A program made the position numbers and the translations under genes. Under the pieces are notes generated by a model that saw only the letters and a program-made list of their open reading frames with translations, was not told the origin of the DNA and did no database searches. Shown here piece after piece: positions 44,501 to 53,537 of a stretch of DNA of 64,000 bases. Every line of letters starts with the position of its first letter. Position 1 is the stretch's first letter. This stretch comes from Tolypothrix campylonemoides VB511288 (GTDB taxonomy: Bacteria > Cyanobacteriota > Cyanobacteriia > Cyanobacteriales > Nostocaceae), in NCBI GenBank assembly GCA_000828075.3, contig JXCB02000044.1, positions 150,918 to 214,917 of the forward strand, in the 5' to 3' direction.

Positions 44501-44903
44501 CACTTTGACACTCCCCAAAGATCATAACTCTGCTGTAATGCACATCAAGCGTCAATTTGCTGAGGAAGTAAAGCATCGCCAAGCGGAAAGGGAATTTAAC
44601 CAGCGCTTGACTCAAGGACAAAAGTATATTCTGCGGGAACTAAGGATATTTTTTAAGTCAACTACAGATGAGGAAGTAAAAAGTCAGATCAATATTTTAG
44701 AAAAAGTGTTTCGCGCTTCAGTGAACCAAGCAATTAACCGAGAGTTAAATAAATTGCGGCGTGATGGTTTCACTAGTCAGGAATTATTCAATCAACTGAG
44801 ACAGATTTATCGTCAACATAATATGCACGAGTGGCAAGATAATAGTTTGCCTACACTATCTCAACCAATACCCGTAATTGTTTGTAGTGAGGCTTTGGTA
44901 TGA
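41538..44903 (+). CDS. SNF2/DEAD-like helicase with N-terminal PLD nuclease domain
   Basis: 1121 residues. Near residue 145 is a phospholipase-D HxK-x4-D motif (HAKAYIFD) followed by GSSN, so a PLD-type nuclease domain precedes the helicase. Helicase motifs: GLGKS (about 298), DESH (about 377), TATP, and QRFGRIDRIG near residue 820. This matches PLD-helicases of prokaryotic defence loci. Domain content recalls DISARM parts (PLD drmC, SNF2 drmD) in one chain. It ends the operon. Confidence 0.9.
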   Translation: MPTHDIIDNRNQKLVDQIKRILDSTEAAHFAVGYFFLSGFTAIAERLTSIKELRLLIGNTSNRETIEQIAQGYRRLELIEDKIEAQKYPKRSEEKRMANETAANIRSSIELMDQTDEAETLVKNLVQMIEEKRLHVRVYTKGTLHAKAYIFDYGTVYDNKGRALERQEKGIAIIGSSNLTLSGITHNTELNVTIHGNDNHTELTHWFNELWNEAEDFNEALMREMKQSWAGLPVRPYDVYYKTLYALVKDRLEDTAPKDLIIEDEISKKLADFQKVAVNNAVQNIRDYGGAFVSDVVGLGKSFIGAAIVKRFEQVERARPLIICPAPLKEMWDRYDEVYQLNARVLSMGMLKEDDDGDVKTLLNDFRFKDRDFVLIDESHNLRNNSTQRYKVVEAFLGAGKRCCFLTATPRNKTAWDIYHQLKLFHQDEKTDLPIDPPNLKEYFQLVEKGEKKLPELLSHILIRRTRNHILRFYGFDSKTHQQVDPTNFKEYLDGTRRAYVIVGGKHRFFPKRELETIEYSIEDTYQGLYQDLRQYMGKSRKRQLVKPPTNELSYARYGLWNYVLKDKQKQEPYNTLQRAGANLRGLMRVLLFKRFESSVYAFQETLKKLLIVHERFLKALSHGFVPAGEEAQTLLSEDYNQAEEQDLMDALQKVSNKYDLADFDAKKLQQHIEHDIKLLKNILALVEPITPDKDAKLQTLINWLSKPNLKNKKRLIFTQYADTAKYLYENLNPDGKNNDIDVIYSGNNKNKARVVGRFAPNANKEYKFKPGESELNTLIATDVLAEGLNLQDGDLIINYDLHWNPVKLIQRFGRIDRIGSDKDVIYGYNFLPELGIERNLGLKQKLKNRIQEIHDTIGEDAAILDKTEQLNEEAMYAIYEQNGKQLSLFDIEDEDNFLDLNEAEEILRKLQKDNPGEFDRIANLPHGIRTAKFSMLKGTYIFCEASDPNRPDIKGYQQLFLLDEKGNIASRDIPRILGAIKADDTTPTLTLPKDHNSAVMHIKRQFAEEVKHRQAEREFNQRLTQGQKYILRELRIFFKSTTDEEVKSQINILEKVFRASVNQAINRELNKLRRDGFTSQELFNQLRQIYRQHNMHEWQDNSLPTLSQPIPVIVCSEALV

Positions 44904-44951
44904 CTTCATCAAATCAGGAGTTGCTTGTGATACTTTACCATTTCCGCAAAA

Positions 44952-46307
44952 CTAAACCATAGTTCTGCCCATTCCTAACCACTCTTTAATCTCCTCAATC
45001 AACCAGTGGCGTTCCACCGTAGCCAAAGGACTGGAGGTAAATTTCCGTGTCCCAGAATATTCAATTGTTACACCTCGCGGTGCGGAACCCTGCTGAACTA
45101 TCTCTTCGTAGACTTTAGTAATCAGTGAAGTTTTTCCCCGACGCCACCAATAGCATAAACCAAACAACTTCCAGCGGATTTCAAAATTTTCCTGGTCAAA
45201 GTATAAGTCCGTGTGTCTAAAAGCAGGTAGCACTGTTGCTTGGAATAGCACAAGCAGCAAAGCTAAAAGAGGCAAAATCAAAATATATAATATCTCAGAA
45301 CCGCCTCCTGTTGTTGCCAGATTAAGCCAATGTGGCAGCTGCCAGACAAAAGGAGTCATAAGTCCAATGAGATAGAATAATTTGAAGGCTTTTCCTCCGC
45401 GTCTGGGAATTTTGATTTCTATCTTATGAGCAGACTTTTTGATTTGAATCCGACTACCTGTAGGCTTGGGGCTAGTCTGCGGTGGGCTGAGTGCGTGTTT
45501 GTTCTTGAGTGCATCTAGTGCTTGACGAGCAGTACTGAGACGTTCTGTAACATTTGGTTCTGTAAGTTTACCAATCCAATTCACAAAACCCACATCGATA
45601 CTCACCCTGTCAGCAAATTGGATGCGGGAATCTCGATATGGTAAATCAGCAGGCGGTGTCCCTGTAAGCAGATGAATCAAGGTTGCGCCTACAGCATACA
45701 AGTCAGAGGCGGGAACAGCACGACCTCCAAACTGTTCCATTGGCACATAGCCGTAAGTTCCCACGACTGTGAAGGTAGCGCCTTCTAATACCGCTTGGTC
45801 TTGCACTGCGCCAAAGTCTACCAGGTAAACCCGCTCATCCTGACCCCAAATTAAATTGCTGGGTTTGATATCTCGATGCAGTACAGGAGGGTCGAGTTCG
45901 TGCAGGTAGACGAGAATGGTTAAAATTTCCACCGCTATCTTTTCTACCTGTGACTCCCAAAAGCGATGACCCCTATCCAACAGTTCCTGGAATGATGCTC
46001 CGGGAATGTAACTCTGCACCAACCCAAACCAGGGAAATCTCGAACCTGGCTGCTGTTCCAAGACAAAGTAATCTCGATACTTGGGAATCCGGGGATGATC
46101 AAGATTTTTTAGCACTTGAGCCTCACGCTCAAACAGCTTGCTTTCATCCCAATGCATCTGCGGACTAAGAGTCAGCAGCTTGACAACAACTTGTTCTTGG
46201 GATTGTGTACCCAAATCTACTGCTAACCAAGTTTGACGACTAGCATCTTGCCCTAATTTTTCTTGAAGTTGATAGCGCTTGCAGAGTAACTGTCCCGCTT
46301 CTACCAT
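44952..46307 (-). CDS. Ser/Thr protein kinase with C-terminal membrane region
   Basis: 451 residues. Kinase domain about 10-275: VVVKLL with the ATP lysine, catalytic HRDIKPSNLIWG, metal-binding DFGAVQD and a PMEQFGG activation segment. Then a linker and two membrane helices (about 310-365), and a beta-rich tail after residue 370. The glycine loop is atypical (LGQDASRQTW). It is the downstream member of a tandem pair with 46326-47639, 18 bp apart. Substrate unknown. Confidence 0.88.
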   Translation of the reverse strand: MVEAGQLLCKRYQLQEKLGQDASRQTWLAVDLGTQSQEQVVVKLLTLSPQMHWDESKLFEREAQVLKNLDHPRIPKYRDYFVLEQQPGSRFPWFGLVQSYIPGASFQELLDRGHRFWESQVEKIAVEILTILVYLHELDPPVLHRDIKPSNLIWGQDERVYLVDFGAVQDQAVLEGATFTVVGTYGYVPMEQFGGRAVPASDLYAVGATLIHLLTGTPPADLPYRDSRIQFADRVSIDVGFVNWIGKLTEPNVTERLSTARQALDALKNKHALSPPQTSPKPTGSRIQIKKSAHKIEIKIPRRGGKAFKLFYLIGLMTPFVWQLPHWLNLATTGGGSEILYILILPLLALLLVLFQATVLPAFRHTDLYFDQENFEIRWKLFGLCYWWRRGKTSLITKVYEEIVQQGSAPRGVTIEYSGTRKFTSSPLATVERHWLIEEIKEWLGMGRTMV

Positions 46308-46325
46308 AACCTTTGAACCTAAAAC

Positions 46326-47639
46326 CTAAAGTCCCAACCAATGCTTGATTTCATACACCAGCCAACGGCATGCGTCGTGAGAAAGAGGTGGCGTTAATCT
46401 TCCAAACGAATACTCTTCGACACCAACTGCAAGAGTGACTTCAGCAATTTTATTGTTGGCAAAGCCACCAGAGTCACTTTTGAAAACTTTGTCAATCTCT
46501 AAAACATTTCCTCGCTGTCTTTTGATGCGAAAACCCAGTAATTTCACCTCAATTTCAAATTGCTGATGGTCAAAGTAGACATTTGTTTCCACTAAGACAG
46601 GTAAGATAAACCAAGCCGGTAATAGTAGACTACCTGTCAACCAAAGCCAATACATCCACGAACTATTGGTCAAAACCGACAACCAAAACAACCAAAATCC
46701 GAACCCTGCTACAACAAGCCAATTTCTCGGACTAGTGACCACCTTACGCCAAGGGACAGGAAGTTTAATTTGCAAGCGGCTAGGTGATTTTTTTAGCCAA
46801 ATACAGCTTTCTGGAAGGCGTGGACTAGCAACTTTGATAGCATTTTGATTAGCTTTGAGAGCCTCAAGCGCCTGTTGAGCGCTCTTGAAACGTCTTTCTA
46901 GATTAGGCTGGGTCAGTTGCTCCAACCAACGAGCAAACCCAGGATTGAGCCTGACAAGGTGAGCAAACTGCAAGCGAGAATCCTTTTGAGGTAAATCCGC
47001 TGGAGAAATACCTGTTACTAGATGAATTAACGTTGCTCCCAAGGCATAAAGATCAGATGCTGGAGTCGCCCTTCCGCCAAACTGTTCCAAGGGTGCATAT
47101 CCATAAGTTCCCACTACAGTAAAAGTGGCTCCTTCTTTAGCAGCGCGGTCTTGTACTGCACCAAAATCAACCAAATAAATCCGAGAATCTTTACCTAATA
47201 ACAAATTGCTCGGCTTAATATCCCGATGCAGCACAGGAGGGCTCAAACCATGCAGGTAAATCAGAATTTTTAGGATATTAGCAGCAATTTTGCGAACTTC
47301 TGGCTCTGCAAACACTTTACCCTGAGCCAGTAATTCCTTGAGTGATGTGCCAGGAATATACTCCTGAACTAACCCAAAGTAGAATAACTGGTTATCAAGG
47401 CAAAAATAATTGCGATACTCGGGAATGCGAGGATGGTTGAGATGTTTCAAGACCTGTGCTTCTCGCTCAAACAGTCTTAAATTCTCCCACTGCATTTGGT
47501 CGCTAAAAGTGAGCAGTTTCACCACAACGTCCTCTTGTGTTGACAAATCCTGTGCTAACCAGGTTTGACGACCTGCACTTTCAGCCAATTTTTCTTTAAG
47601 TTGATAGCGATTATCTAAGACCTGTTGCGTTTGCAGCAT
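46326..47639 (-). CDS. Ser/Thr protein kinase, paralogue of the neighbour
   Basis: About 437 residues from MLQTQQVLDNRYQLK (47639; an earlier ATG at 47660 is open). The kinase shows VVVKLLTFS, HRDIKPSNLLLG, DFGAVQD and APLEQFGG. Two membrane helices (about 320-370) and a C-terminal domain follow, as in the adjacent gene. The two arose by tandem duplication and still match throughout, including the tail. They could form heterodimers or act in one signalling chain. Confidence 0.88.
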   Translation of the reverse strand: MLQTQQVLDNRYQLKEKLAESAGRQTWLAQDLSTQEDVVVKLLTFSDQMQWENLRLFEREAQVLKHLNHPRIPEYRNYFCLDNQLFYFGLVQEYIPGTSLKELLAQGKVFAEPEVRKIAANILKILIYLHGLSPPVLHRDIKPSNLLLGKDSRIYLVDFGAVQDRAAKEGATFTVVGTYGYAPLEQFGGRATPASDLYALGATLIHLVTGISPADLPQKDSRLQFAHLVRLNPGFARWLEQLTQPNLERRFKSAQQALEALKANQNAIKVASPRLPESCIWLKKSPSRLQIKLPVPWRKVVTSPRNWLVVAGFGFWLFWLSVLTNSSWMYWLWLTGSLLLPAWFILPVLVETNVYFDHQQFEIEVKLLGFRIKRQRGNVLEIDKVFKSDSGGFANNKIAEVTLAVGVEEYSFGRLTPPLSHDACRWLVYEIKHWLGL

Positions 47640-47660
47640 CGTGTCGCTATTCCTTAACAC

Positions 47661-48542
47661 TTTTGTCCCAAAATGGCACTATGGATCGTCCTGAAATCAA
47701 CTTCTTGGCTAATATAGAGACTTACCATACTACATATATAATATTTTGAACTACGCATACAGTCGTTGACTTTTCAAGAACGCTCGGCATATAGAGGAAT
47801 TTTGCTAGTAGTACCCGCGAAGGAAAAGAAACGATGCCATCATAGGGAGATATTTTTTAACTTATGTGCTAATACAAATTATCTACTGAGTGAAATAACT
47901 CTATTCCGGATTTTCTGTCAAATATTTAGCAAAACTCAGATATTTAACAGGAAGGAGAGGAAAGGCGAAATAAAATCTTTTGGTATAATTAATGTTCATT
48001 AGTGATACGCTTTAATGGCATATTTACTTATAAAAATGCCAAATAAGTTTTTTATCCTAGTGGTCTGTCCCAAAAGTTTTGATAGGTTTGCAGTCAGCAT
48101 TTAAGTGCTTTAAAAGGCAGCATTTCAGTCCTGACTACGAAATTATTTGCCCCTCAGAATTAATGGGACAGACCACTAGTAAATATTATAATTTTTATAC
48201 AGCTTGCTGTGTTGGTTCTGTTGAGTAAACAACTCACAAAAATAGGATGGGCATTGCCCACCCTAAGGTAAATATTTATTTCAGTTAATTGACAAAGGCT
48301 ATACTTTAGCAAATCAAAGTTGCATAAGATATTCTCACCAAGAAAGAACTCAGGAGTCAGAACTCAGAAGTCAGAATATTAAACGCGTTTTCTCGTTATG
48401 AGTTAAGAGTTCGCTTTCCTGAGAACTGGTTCCGAGCAAGCGAATTTATTCGTGGAAAAAAAGAAAGTTTTCCGCGTTGCTATACCCACGGATGAAATCC
48501 GTGGGGATGTTCTGATTACCTAGCTACGGTTCTGTGTTCTTC
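47661..48542. other. Intergenic, repeats only
   Basis: Contains the MITE at 48057-48179 and an STRR-like stretch (AGTCAGAACTCAGA type) at 48343-48378. The plus-strand frame 47766-48002 includes repeat-derived sequence and lacks a ribosome binding site, so it is not called. Confidence 0.55.
48057..48179. mobile_element. MITE of IS630/Tc1 type
   Basis: Perfect 16-bp ends CTAGTGGTCTGTCCCA and TGGGACAGACCACTAG bound 123 bp. Each end carries TA where an IS630/mariner element would duplicate its target, giving a non-autonomous element of about 117 bp. No coding capacity. Confidence 0.88.
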
Positions 48543-49442
48543 TTAATTAAGTTGGCTGCTGTAAGCACTATACCCATAAGCCAAAGTTTCTTTCATAGCA
48601 GCTGACGGCTTAAGACTTCTGTTAATCAATTTAGCAAACGGTACCCGGATTCCTTTAATTGTTTCCGGTAGAATGGCATATTCTTGTGTTGGTTCCACAG
48701 TGTATTGTGGACACTTTTCTTTCATTCCACAAGCAGTTAACATTGCTTCTATTTCAGATGCAGAGTATTGCTTGAGATAAATTGAATTCTGTTTTGGACT
48801 GAGTTTTCTCACCAAATTATGAATTTTATGAGAAGGACAAGACTTGTTGTGGAAGGAATGATTGAAAACGAACATTCCACCTGGTTTAAGTACACGAGAT
48901 ATCTCAACCAGCAGATTTCTGATTTGTGGCTCTGGTATATGCATAAAAACGCAGTTAGAAATTACCAAGTCTACAGAATTATCTTCTAAAGCTAATAACT
49001 CAGCAGAAGCACAAATAATGTAAAACTCTGCTTCCGGAAAAAAATCATATTCTTGCTTACACTTGAGTAACCGTCGCAATAAAGATTCAGAAATATCAAT
49101 ACCGTAATATTTCTTACATTTTAAATTTTTATCCTTTGAAAGGAACAAAGGAATCCGACCGTAACCACAGCCAATTTCCAGAATAGAATCTACAGACTTG
49201 TTGATAGGAAACTTATTCCAAGTTCCTCCAGGTCTTCCGGTAAGAAGAGTGTAATCTTGTTTAATCCGCGATTTTTCTTTTGCTTGTTCAATTTTTTGGG
49301 AACCATAATATGTCTTACCAATTTTGTCCCATCTTTGTTTTTGTTCAGTACTATTCAACTGTTCGTAGTCTTTGGGGAAATAAATGCCATCCCGTAGTTG
49401 AAAGTCATTTAAGCTAATTTTACTGTTTACTGATTGACTCAT
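48543..49442 (-). CDS. SAM-dependent methyltransferase (class I)
   Basis: About 299 residues from MSQSVNSKISLNDFQLRDG (49442; ATG at 49457 also open). Motif I is ILEIGCGYGRIPLFLS, then YYGIDISESLL (acidic loop), DLVISNCVFMHIPEPQ and VLKPGGMFVFNHSF. This is the UbiE/Methyltransf_11 pattern; substrate unknown. It stands alone, transcribed leftward, between repeat-rich regions. Confidence 0.85.
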   Translation of the reverse strand: MSQSVNSKISLNDFQLRDGIYFPKDYEQLNSTEQKQRWDKIGKTYYGSQKIEQAKEKSRIKQDYTLLTGRPGGTWNKFPINKSVDSILEIGCGYGRIPLFLSKDKNLKCKKYYGIDISESLLRRLLKCKQEYDFFPEAEFYIICASAELLALEDNSVDLVISNCVFMHIPEPQIRNLLVEISRVLKPGGMFVFNHSFHNKSCPSHKIHNLVRKLSPKQNSIYLKQYSASEIEAMLTACGMKEKCPQYTVEPTQEYAILPETIKGIRVPFAKLINRSLKPSAAMKETLAYGYSAYSSQLN

Positions 49443-49511
49443 TGGATTATTCCTCATGCATAGTTAAATATGTCGTCAGTTCTACTTTGAGAGGATGTTT
49501 TAAAAGTGATA

Positions 49512-49689
49512 CCAAATTGCAATCATACAGACAAGTTGTCATGCTGAGCGTAACGAAGCGTAAGCGCAAAGCGCAGGCTCCTTCATGTGCGCAGCGTGTC
49601 CCTTTGGGAGTCAGCATCTCGCGAGATTCTTCCCTATGCCTGCAACACGTTACGCGAACGTCAGAATGACATATTTGAACGCAACTTGG
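49512..49689. mobile_element. MITE-like element with TA target duplication
   Basis: Ends CCAAATTGC and GCAACTTGG (8 of 9 complementary) bound 178 bp, flanked by TA on both sides. The inside has GTTGTCATGCTGAGCG and TCTCGCGAGATTCTTCC, typical of dispersed noncoding repeats. No gene. Confidence 0.72.
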
Positions 49690-49760
49690 TATGAGGGGAT
49701 GTTGTAAGAAAGCTCACAAGGCTTAAACTGAAATTTGTAGATGCAGCACCTGATGAGCAA

Positions 49761-49910
49761 ATGACTAAAGCATATCCTAGCAAGTTGACGTAGAAACAGT
49801 GGCAATTAATTGCAGACCTGTTTCCGGAAGCTAAACCGGGTGGTCGTCCATGCACCGTAGCCTTATTTGCCGTCGTCAATGCCATTCTCTATTGGTTGCA
49901 ACAAAAACTA
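49761..49910 (+). pseudogene. Remnant of an IS5-family transposase gene
   Basis: Codons from ATG 49761 read MTKAYPSKLT, an in-frame TAG (49791-49793), then KQWQLIADLFPEAKPGGRP and VNAILYWL. This is the N-terminal DUF4096-like region of IS5-type transposases. The catalytic DDE part is missing and the frame then degenerates. A long-dead insertion. Confidence 0.7.
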
Positions 49911-50020
49911 CTCCACAATACCCAAAGCAGCTTTTCCATCAGCAACTGTGACTCTATTCAATACAACGTAAGAGGTCAGTACCGACAAAAGTAGAAGTGC
50001 GATCGCCAGACCGCTGTTGA

Positions 50021-53000
50021 TTAAATTAACAATCGCACCTGTGAACCACTCTGTGTTTTACTCACTTCAATCCGGGCTTGAAAAGCTTCTTTGAGGTGGG
50101 GCATATGAGTTACCGTCAGGATGCAGGCAAAATCAGATGCGATCGCATTTATCGCTGCAATCAGGCGATCGCATCCTTCTGCATCTTGTGTCCCAAACCC
50201 TTCATCCACAATCAACAATTGCAACGCCGCCCCCGCCCGCTGCGCTAATAATTTCGCCAAGGCTAAACGGATTGCAAAGTTAATTCTAAACGCTTCTCCA
50301 CCAGAATAAGTTTCATAAGCCCGCGTTCCTCTAGCATCAGCAATCAAGATATCCAAAGTGTCTATCAGCTTGGCATTTTTCTTGCTTGCCTTACTACTCT
50401 TTCCAGCCCTTTGTGTAACAAATTGAACGTGTAGCTGATTGGCACTCAGTCGCGAAAGTAGTTGATTTGTCTCTATTTCCAATTGCGGTAAGACATTTTC
50501 AATCATCAATGCTTGGATACCATTTTTACCAAATGCTTGTGATAATTCCTGATAAATGCGATGTTGTCGTCTTGCTTCTTGCAATTGCTGCTGCTGTTGT
50601 TCATACTGAAGTTGCAATGTTTCTAGTTGGTGAGCCTGCTGCTGCAAGCGTCCCAACTGGGCAATTTGTTCATCAAGTTGCCGTCTGCGTGATGCCAATT
50701 GCTGCTCTAATGCTGGGATTTGAGCAGATGGATTTGCTGATTCTTCAAGCTGCTGGACGATGCTTTCGATTTGGATTGCAAGTCTTTGCCGCTCAGTTAA
50801 TCTCGCTTGCAAAGATACCTCTAACTCTTGTAATCTTGTTTTCAGTTGGGGATACTGCTGCTGCGCCCCTACAAGTTGTTGATAGCGTAACTGCCAAGAT
50901 TGAGCTTTGCGTACAGCCATGCGAAGATTGTTATGCTCTTCTGAGACGTAACCAATTTCAGCTATGTGGCGCTCAAGAGCGGCGATTTGCCTGGCACATT
51001 CAGATTGCGTTGCTTCTTGCTGGATTCTGGTTTGTAATTGGGCAATTTGTGCCTGAATCTCTGGTTTTCGTGCTTCTATTTGCGCTTGACGCTTTGCCGC
51101 ATCTTTAATTTGGCTGAGTCTAATTTCTGACCACCGCCACCGCTCGACTTCGTTACGCGCAAGGGCGTGGTCTTGTTCATTGTAGTTGAGTTGTTGCAAA
51201 TATTGTTGAAGTTCCTGGAGTTCGGCTTGGGTTTCATGAGCATAGTTACCCATTTGCAACCAGCGCTCTAATTGGTGCTTTTCAGCCACTATTTCTTGTA
51301 GCTGTTGTTCGACATCACTTGTCGCCTGCAACTGTGCTGCCAATTGTCCCCTTTGTTCCCGTAAGGCATCATAATGAGAGAGTTCCTGTGATATTTCACG
51401 ATATTCCTGCCTGAGTACCTGAATTTCTCTATCTGAAACAGCCATTCGCTCCCTAACTATCCATAACTCATCTTGTGCATCTTTGTACTCTATTTTGGTT
51501 TTGTCTACGACACGATTCCAGTAATGTTCCTCTAGAGGACGTTCGCACAAAGGACAGATAGCATTGGGGTTCTGGAGCATTTGCAGCTTTTGCTGGAGTT
51601 CTCCCAGCAGTTTTTCAAAGTCCCGTTGATGAGCCTGCAAGCGTTCGATCAAGTGACGCCTTTCCTGTCCTTTTTCCTGGACTCGTTGTAGATAAACCCG
51701 CTTCTTCTCCAATTCCTCTATCTGTATTGCCACTTCCATCACTGCTTGTTGCAGTTGCGGTTGGCGTCTGTGCTGACGTTGCAGTTGGTTGGCTGTTGCT
51801 TCGAGTTGTTCGAGTCGAGCAACTAAACCAGCATGAGCGCGATCCAATTGGCTTTGCAATGTCGCCCGTTGTTGCAACAGGGGAGCAACTTGCAGTTGTA
51901 ACTGATCCATTTGAGTAACACGGTTGCGTGCAGCAGCAAGTTGTGCTAAAGCAGCTTCTACTTCATCTGACTTAGTGAGAGTTTGCTGAAGTTCCTGCTC
52001 TTGTTGCTGCACAGCCGCGAGTTGTGCCTCTGCGTGTTGTAATTGCCGCTCAATTTCGTTAATTTGTTTGGTGAGCTGCTGTTGCTTTTGTTGTCGTGCT
52101 TGTTGGGCGTGAGTGTATTCTTCAAATTGAGCGCCCATCGCTTCTTCTTGAGATTGCAGAACTTGGTATTCGTTGTACCCAGCTTCAATCTCAGCTGCTT
52201 GATTTAAGAGTTCTTCTAAAGAAGAGAACTGAGAGTCAATTGCTGACTGCTCTTGTTGCAGGCGATCGCAGTCTTGAGTAAGATTCTGGTACTGCTGCCT
52301 AACAAAGTTCAGTTGTTGCTCCCAGTTTTGCCGCTGATGCTGGACAACTTGCAAACTTTGTAACTGGATATTCTCAAAAGCTTGTACCTGTTGCAGTTGG
52401 TTGATTTCGGCTTCCAAGTCGCCTTGTTTTTGGGCAATTGCTTCACCTTGTTGCAGTTGAGATTTCAGCGAATCCAAAACGCGCTCTAGTTCTTCCGTTC
52501 TTGCTTTAAACTGACGTGAGAGTTCTTTTGCCCGTTCTTCTAATTGATCATACTGATTGAGTTTTAATAACTCTGCTAATATTTCCTTACGCTCACTAGG
52601 TCGCTTAAGCATGAATTCATCGGCACGACCTTGACGCAGGTAAGCTGAATTAATGAAAGTTTCGTAATCAAGCTTAATATGTTCTAAAATCAAATCTTGT
52701 GTTGCCCTTACCCCTTTGCCGGTAAGTGCGCGAAACCCAGTGGGTATTTGTATTTGAAATTCCAAAGCACCACTTCCACCCCGCACTCGGGTGCGAATCA
52801 CTCTATAAGTTTGCTGGTTTGCTTCAAAGATGAAATCAACTCTAACTTCTTTTGCACCTGTTTGGATAACATCATCTTCGCTAGAAGCTCTGCTTTCACC
52901 CCAAATTGCCCAAGTGATAGCTTCGAGGAGGGAAGATTTTCCAGCGCCATTGGAACCACAAATACAAGCCGTGTGTAACCCGCGAAAATCTAAAGTAGCA

Positions 53001-53047
53001 TCGCGGTAACTGAGGAAGTTTTTGAGAGTCAGTTGGATTGGAATCAT
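50021..53047 (-). CDS. sbcC: SbcC/Rad50-like ATPase (exonuclease subunit)
   Basis: 1008 residues. Walker A GSNGAGKSSL near the N-terminus; long coiled coils rich in Gln/Glu; a zinc hook CPLCERPL in the middle; signature YSGGEAFRINFAI and Walker B LLIVDEGFGTQD near the end. With SbcD/Mre11 it trims DNA ends and cuts hairpins. SbcD is not adjacent. Its hairpin-cutting role is notable in a genome so full of palindromes. The coding strand is rich in CAG/CAA codons from the coiled coils. Confidence 0.93.
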   Translation of the reverse strand: MIPIQLTLKNFLSYRDATLDFRGLHTACICGSNGAGKSSLLEAITWAIWGESRASSEDDVIQTGAKEVRVDFIFEANQQTYRVIRTRVRGGSGALEFQIQIPTGFRALTGKGVRATQDLILEHIKLDYETFINSAYLRQGRADEFMLKRPSERKEILAELLKLNQYDQLEERAKELSRQFKARTEELERVLDSLKSQLQQGEAIAQKQGDLEAEINQLQQVQAFENIQLQSLQVVQHQRQNWEQQLNFVRQQYQNLTQDCDRLQQEQSAIDSQFSSLEELLNQAAEIEAGYNEYQVLQSQEEAMGAQFEEYTHAQQARQQKQQQLTKQINEIERQLQHAEAQLAAVQQQEQELQQTLTKSDEVEAALAQLAAARNRVTQMDQLQLQVAPLLQQRATLQSQLDRAHAGLVARLEQLEATANQLQRQHRRQPQLQQAVMEVAIQIEELEKKRVYLQRVQEKGQERRHLIERLQAHQRDFEKLLGELQQKLQMLQNPNAICPLCERPLEEHYWNRVVDKTKIEYKDAQDELWIVRERMAVSDREIQVLRQEYREISQELSHYDALREQRGQLAAQLQATSDVEQQLQEIVAEKHQLERWLQMGNYAHETQAELQELQQYLQQLNYNEQDHALARNEVERWRWSEIRLSQIKDAAKRQAQIEARKPEIQAQIAQLQTRIQQEATQSECARQIAALERHIAEIGYVSEEHNNLRMAVRKAQSWQLRYQQLVGAQQQYPQLKTRLQELEVSLQARLTERQRLAIQIESIVQQLEESANPSAQIPALEQQLASRRRQLDEQIAQLGRLQQQAHQLETLQLQYEQQQQQLQEARRQHRIYQELSQAFGKNGIQALMIENVLPQLEIETNQLLSRLSANQLHVQFVTQRAGKSSKASKKNAKLIDTLDILIADARGTRAYETYSGGEAFRINFAIRLALAKLLAQRAGAALQLLIVDEGFGTQDAEGCDRLIAAINAIASDFACILTVTHMPHLKEAFQARIEVSKTQSGSQVRLLI

Positions 53048-53537
53048 CGAGGATTGGGCGCTAGACCTTTTTTTAAGAAATAACAGTACATATGCTCTTT
53101 TTGTTAGTTTAGCTAGCTAAAAATAATGTTTCTAGTATTTAACACCTTAAGTTAACGAATGTTAACAATATAATGAGTGTTTTTTTCATATTAGGCAAAC
53201 ATTTTTTACTACAAGTGTGGAAAAATTCATCTTTCCTGCGGTTCTTTCCTTTTTGCCTTCCATAAACAAGAAGTTTGTTTGATTCTTTAAACGCTTTACA
53301 GATGAGGAGGATGACGTGAAAAAAGAGGGGGGAAAGGGGGACAAGGGAAATTCTCCTTGTTCCCTCTCGCCTACTTTTAATTAAGAAGGGGGGTAGTGGC
53401 AAATAAAATTTGCCAGGATTTTCTGCTGATGGTAGACGAACGCTTGTGTGCATCATAAAAAAACAAACCCGTTTGTTTGTGCAGGTTTAGTTTTACAAGC
53501 AGCGACTTCTAGTTACAAAGGCGTATTTTGGTGATTC
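53048..53537. other. Intergenic with G-run repeat
   Basis: Upstream region of sbcC plus a G-rich repeat (GAGGGGGGAAAGGGGGA type, about 53323-53400) with a short hairpin GGGAAATTCTCCTTGTTCCC. The minus-strand frame 53139-53456 is repeat-derived and not called. Confidence 0.5.

Noticed and set aside
47766-48002. 78-residue plus-strand frame
   Set aside because: Repeat-like composition (NRKERKGE segment) and no ribosome binding site.
53139-53456. 105-residue minus-strand frame
   Set aside because: Runs through G-run repeats; protein is low-complexity and basic.
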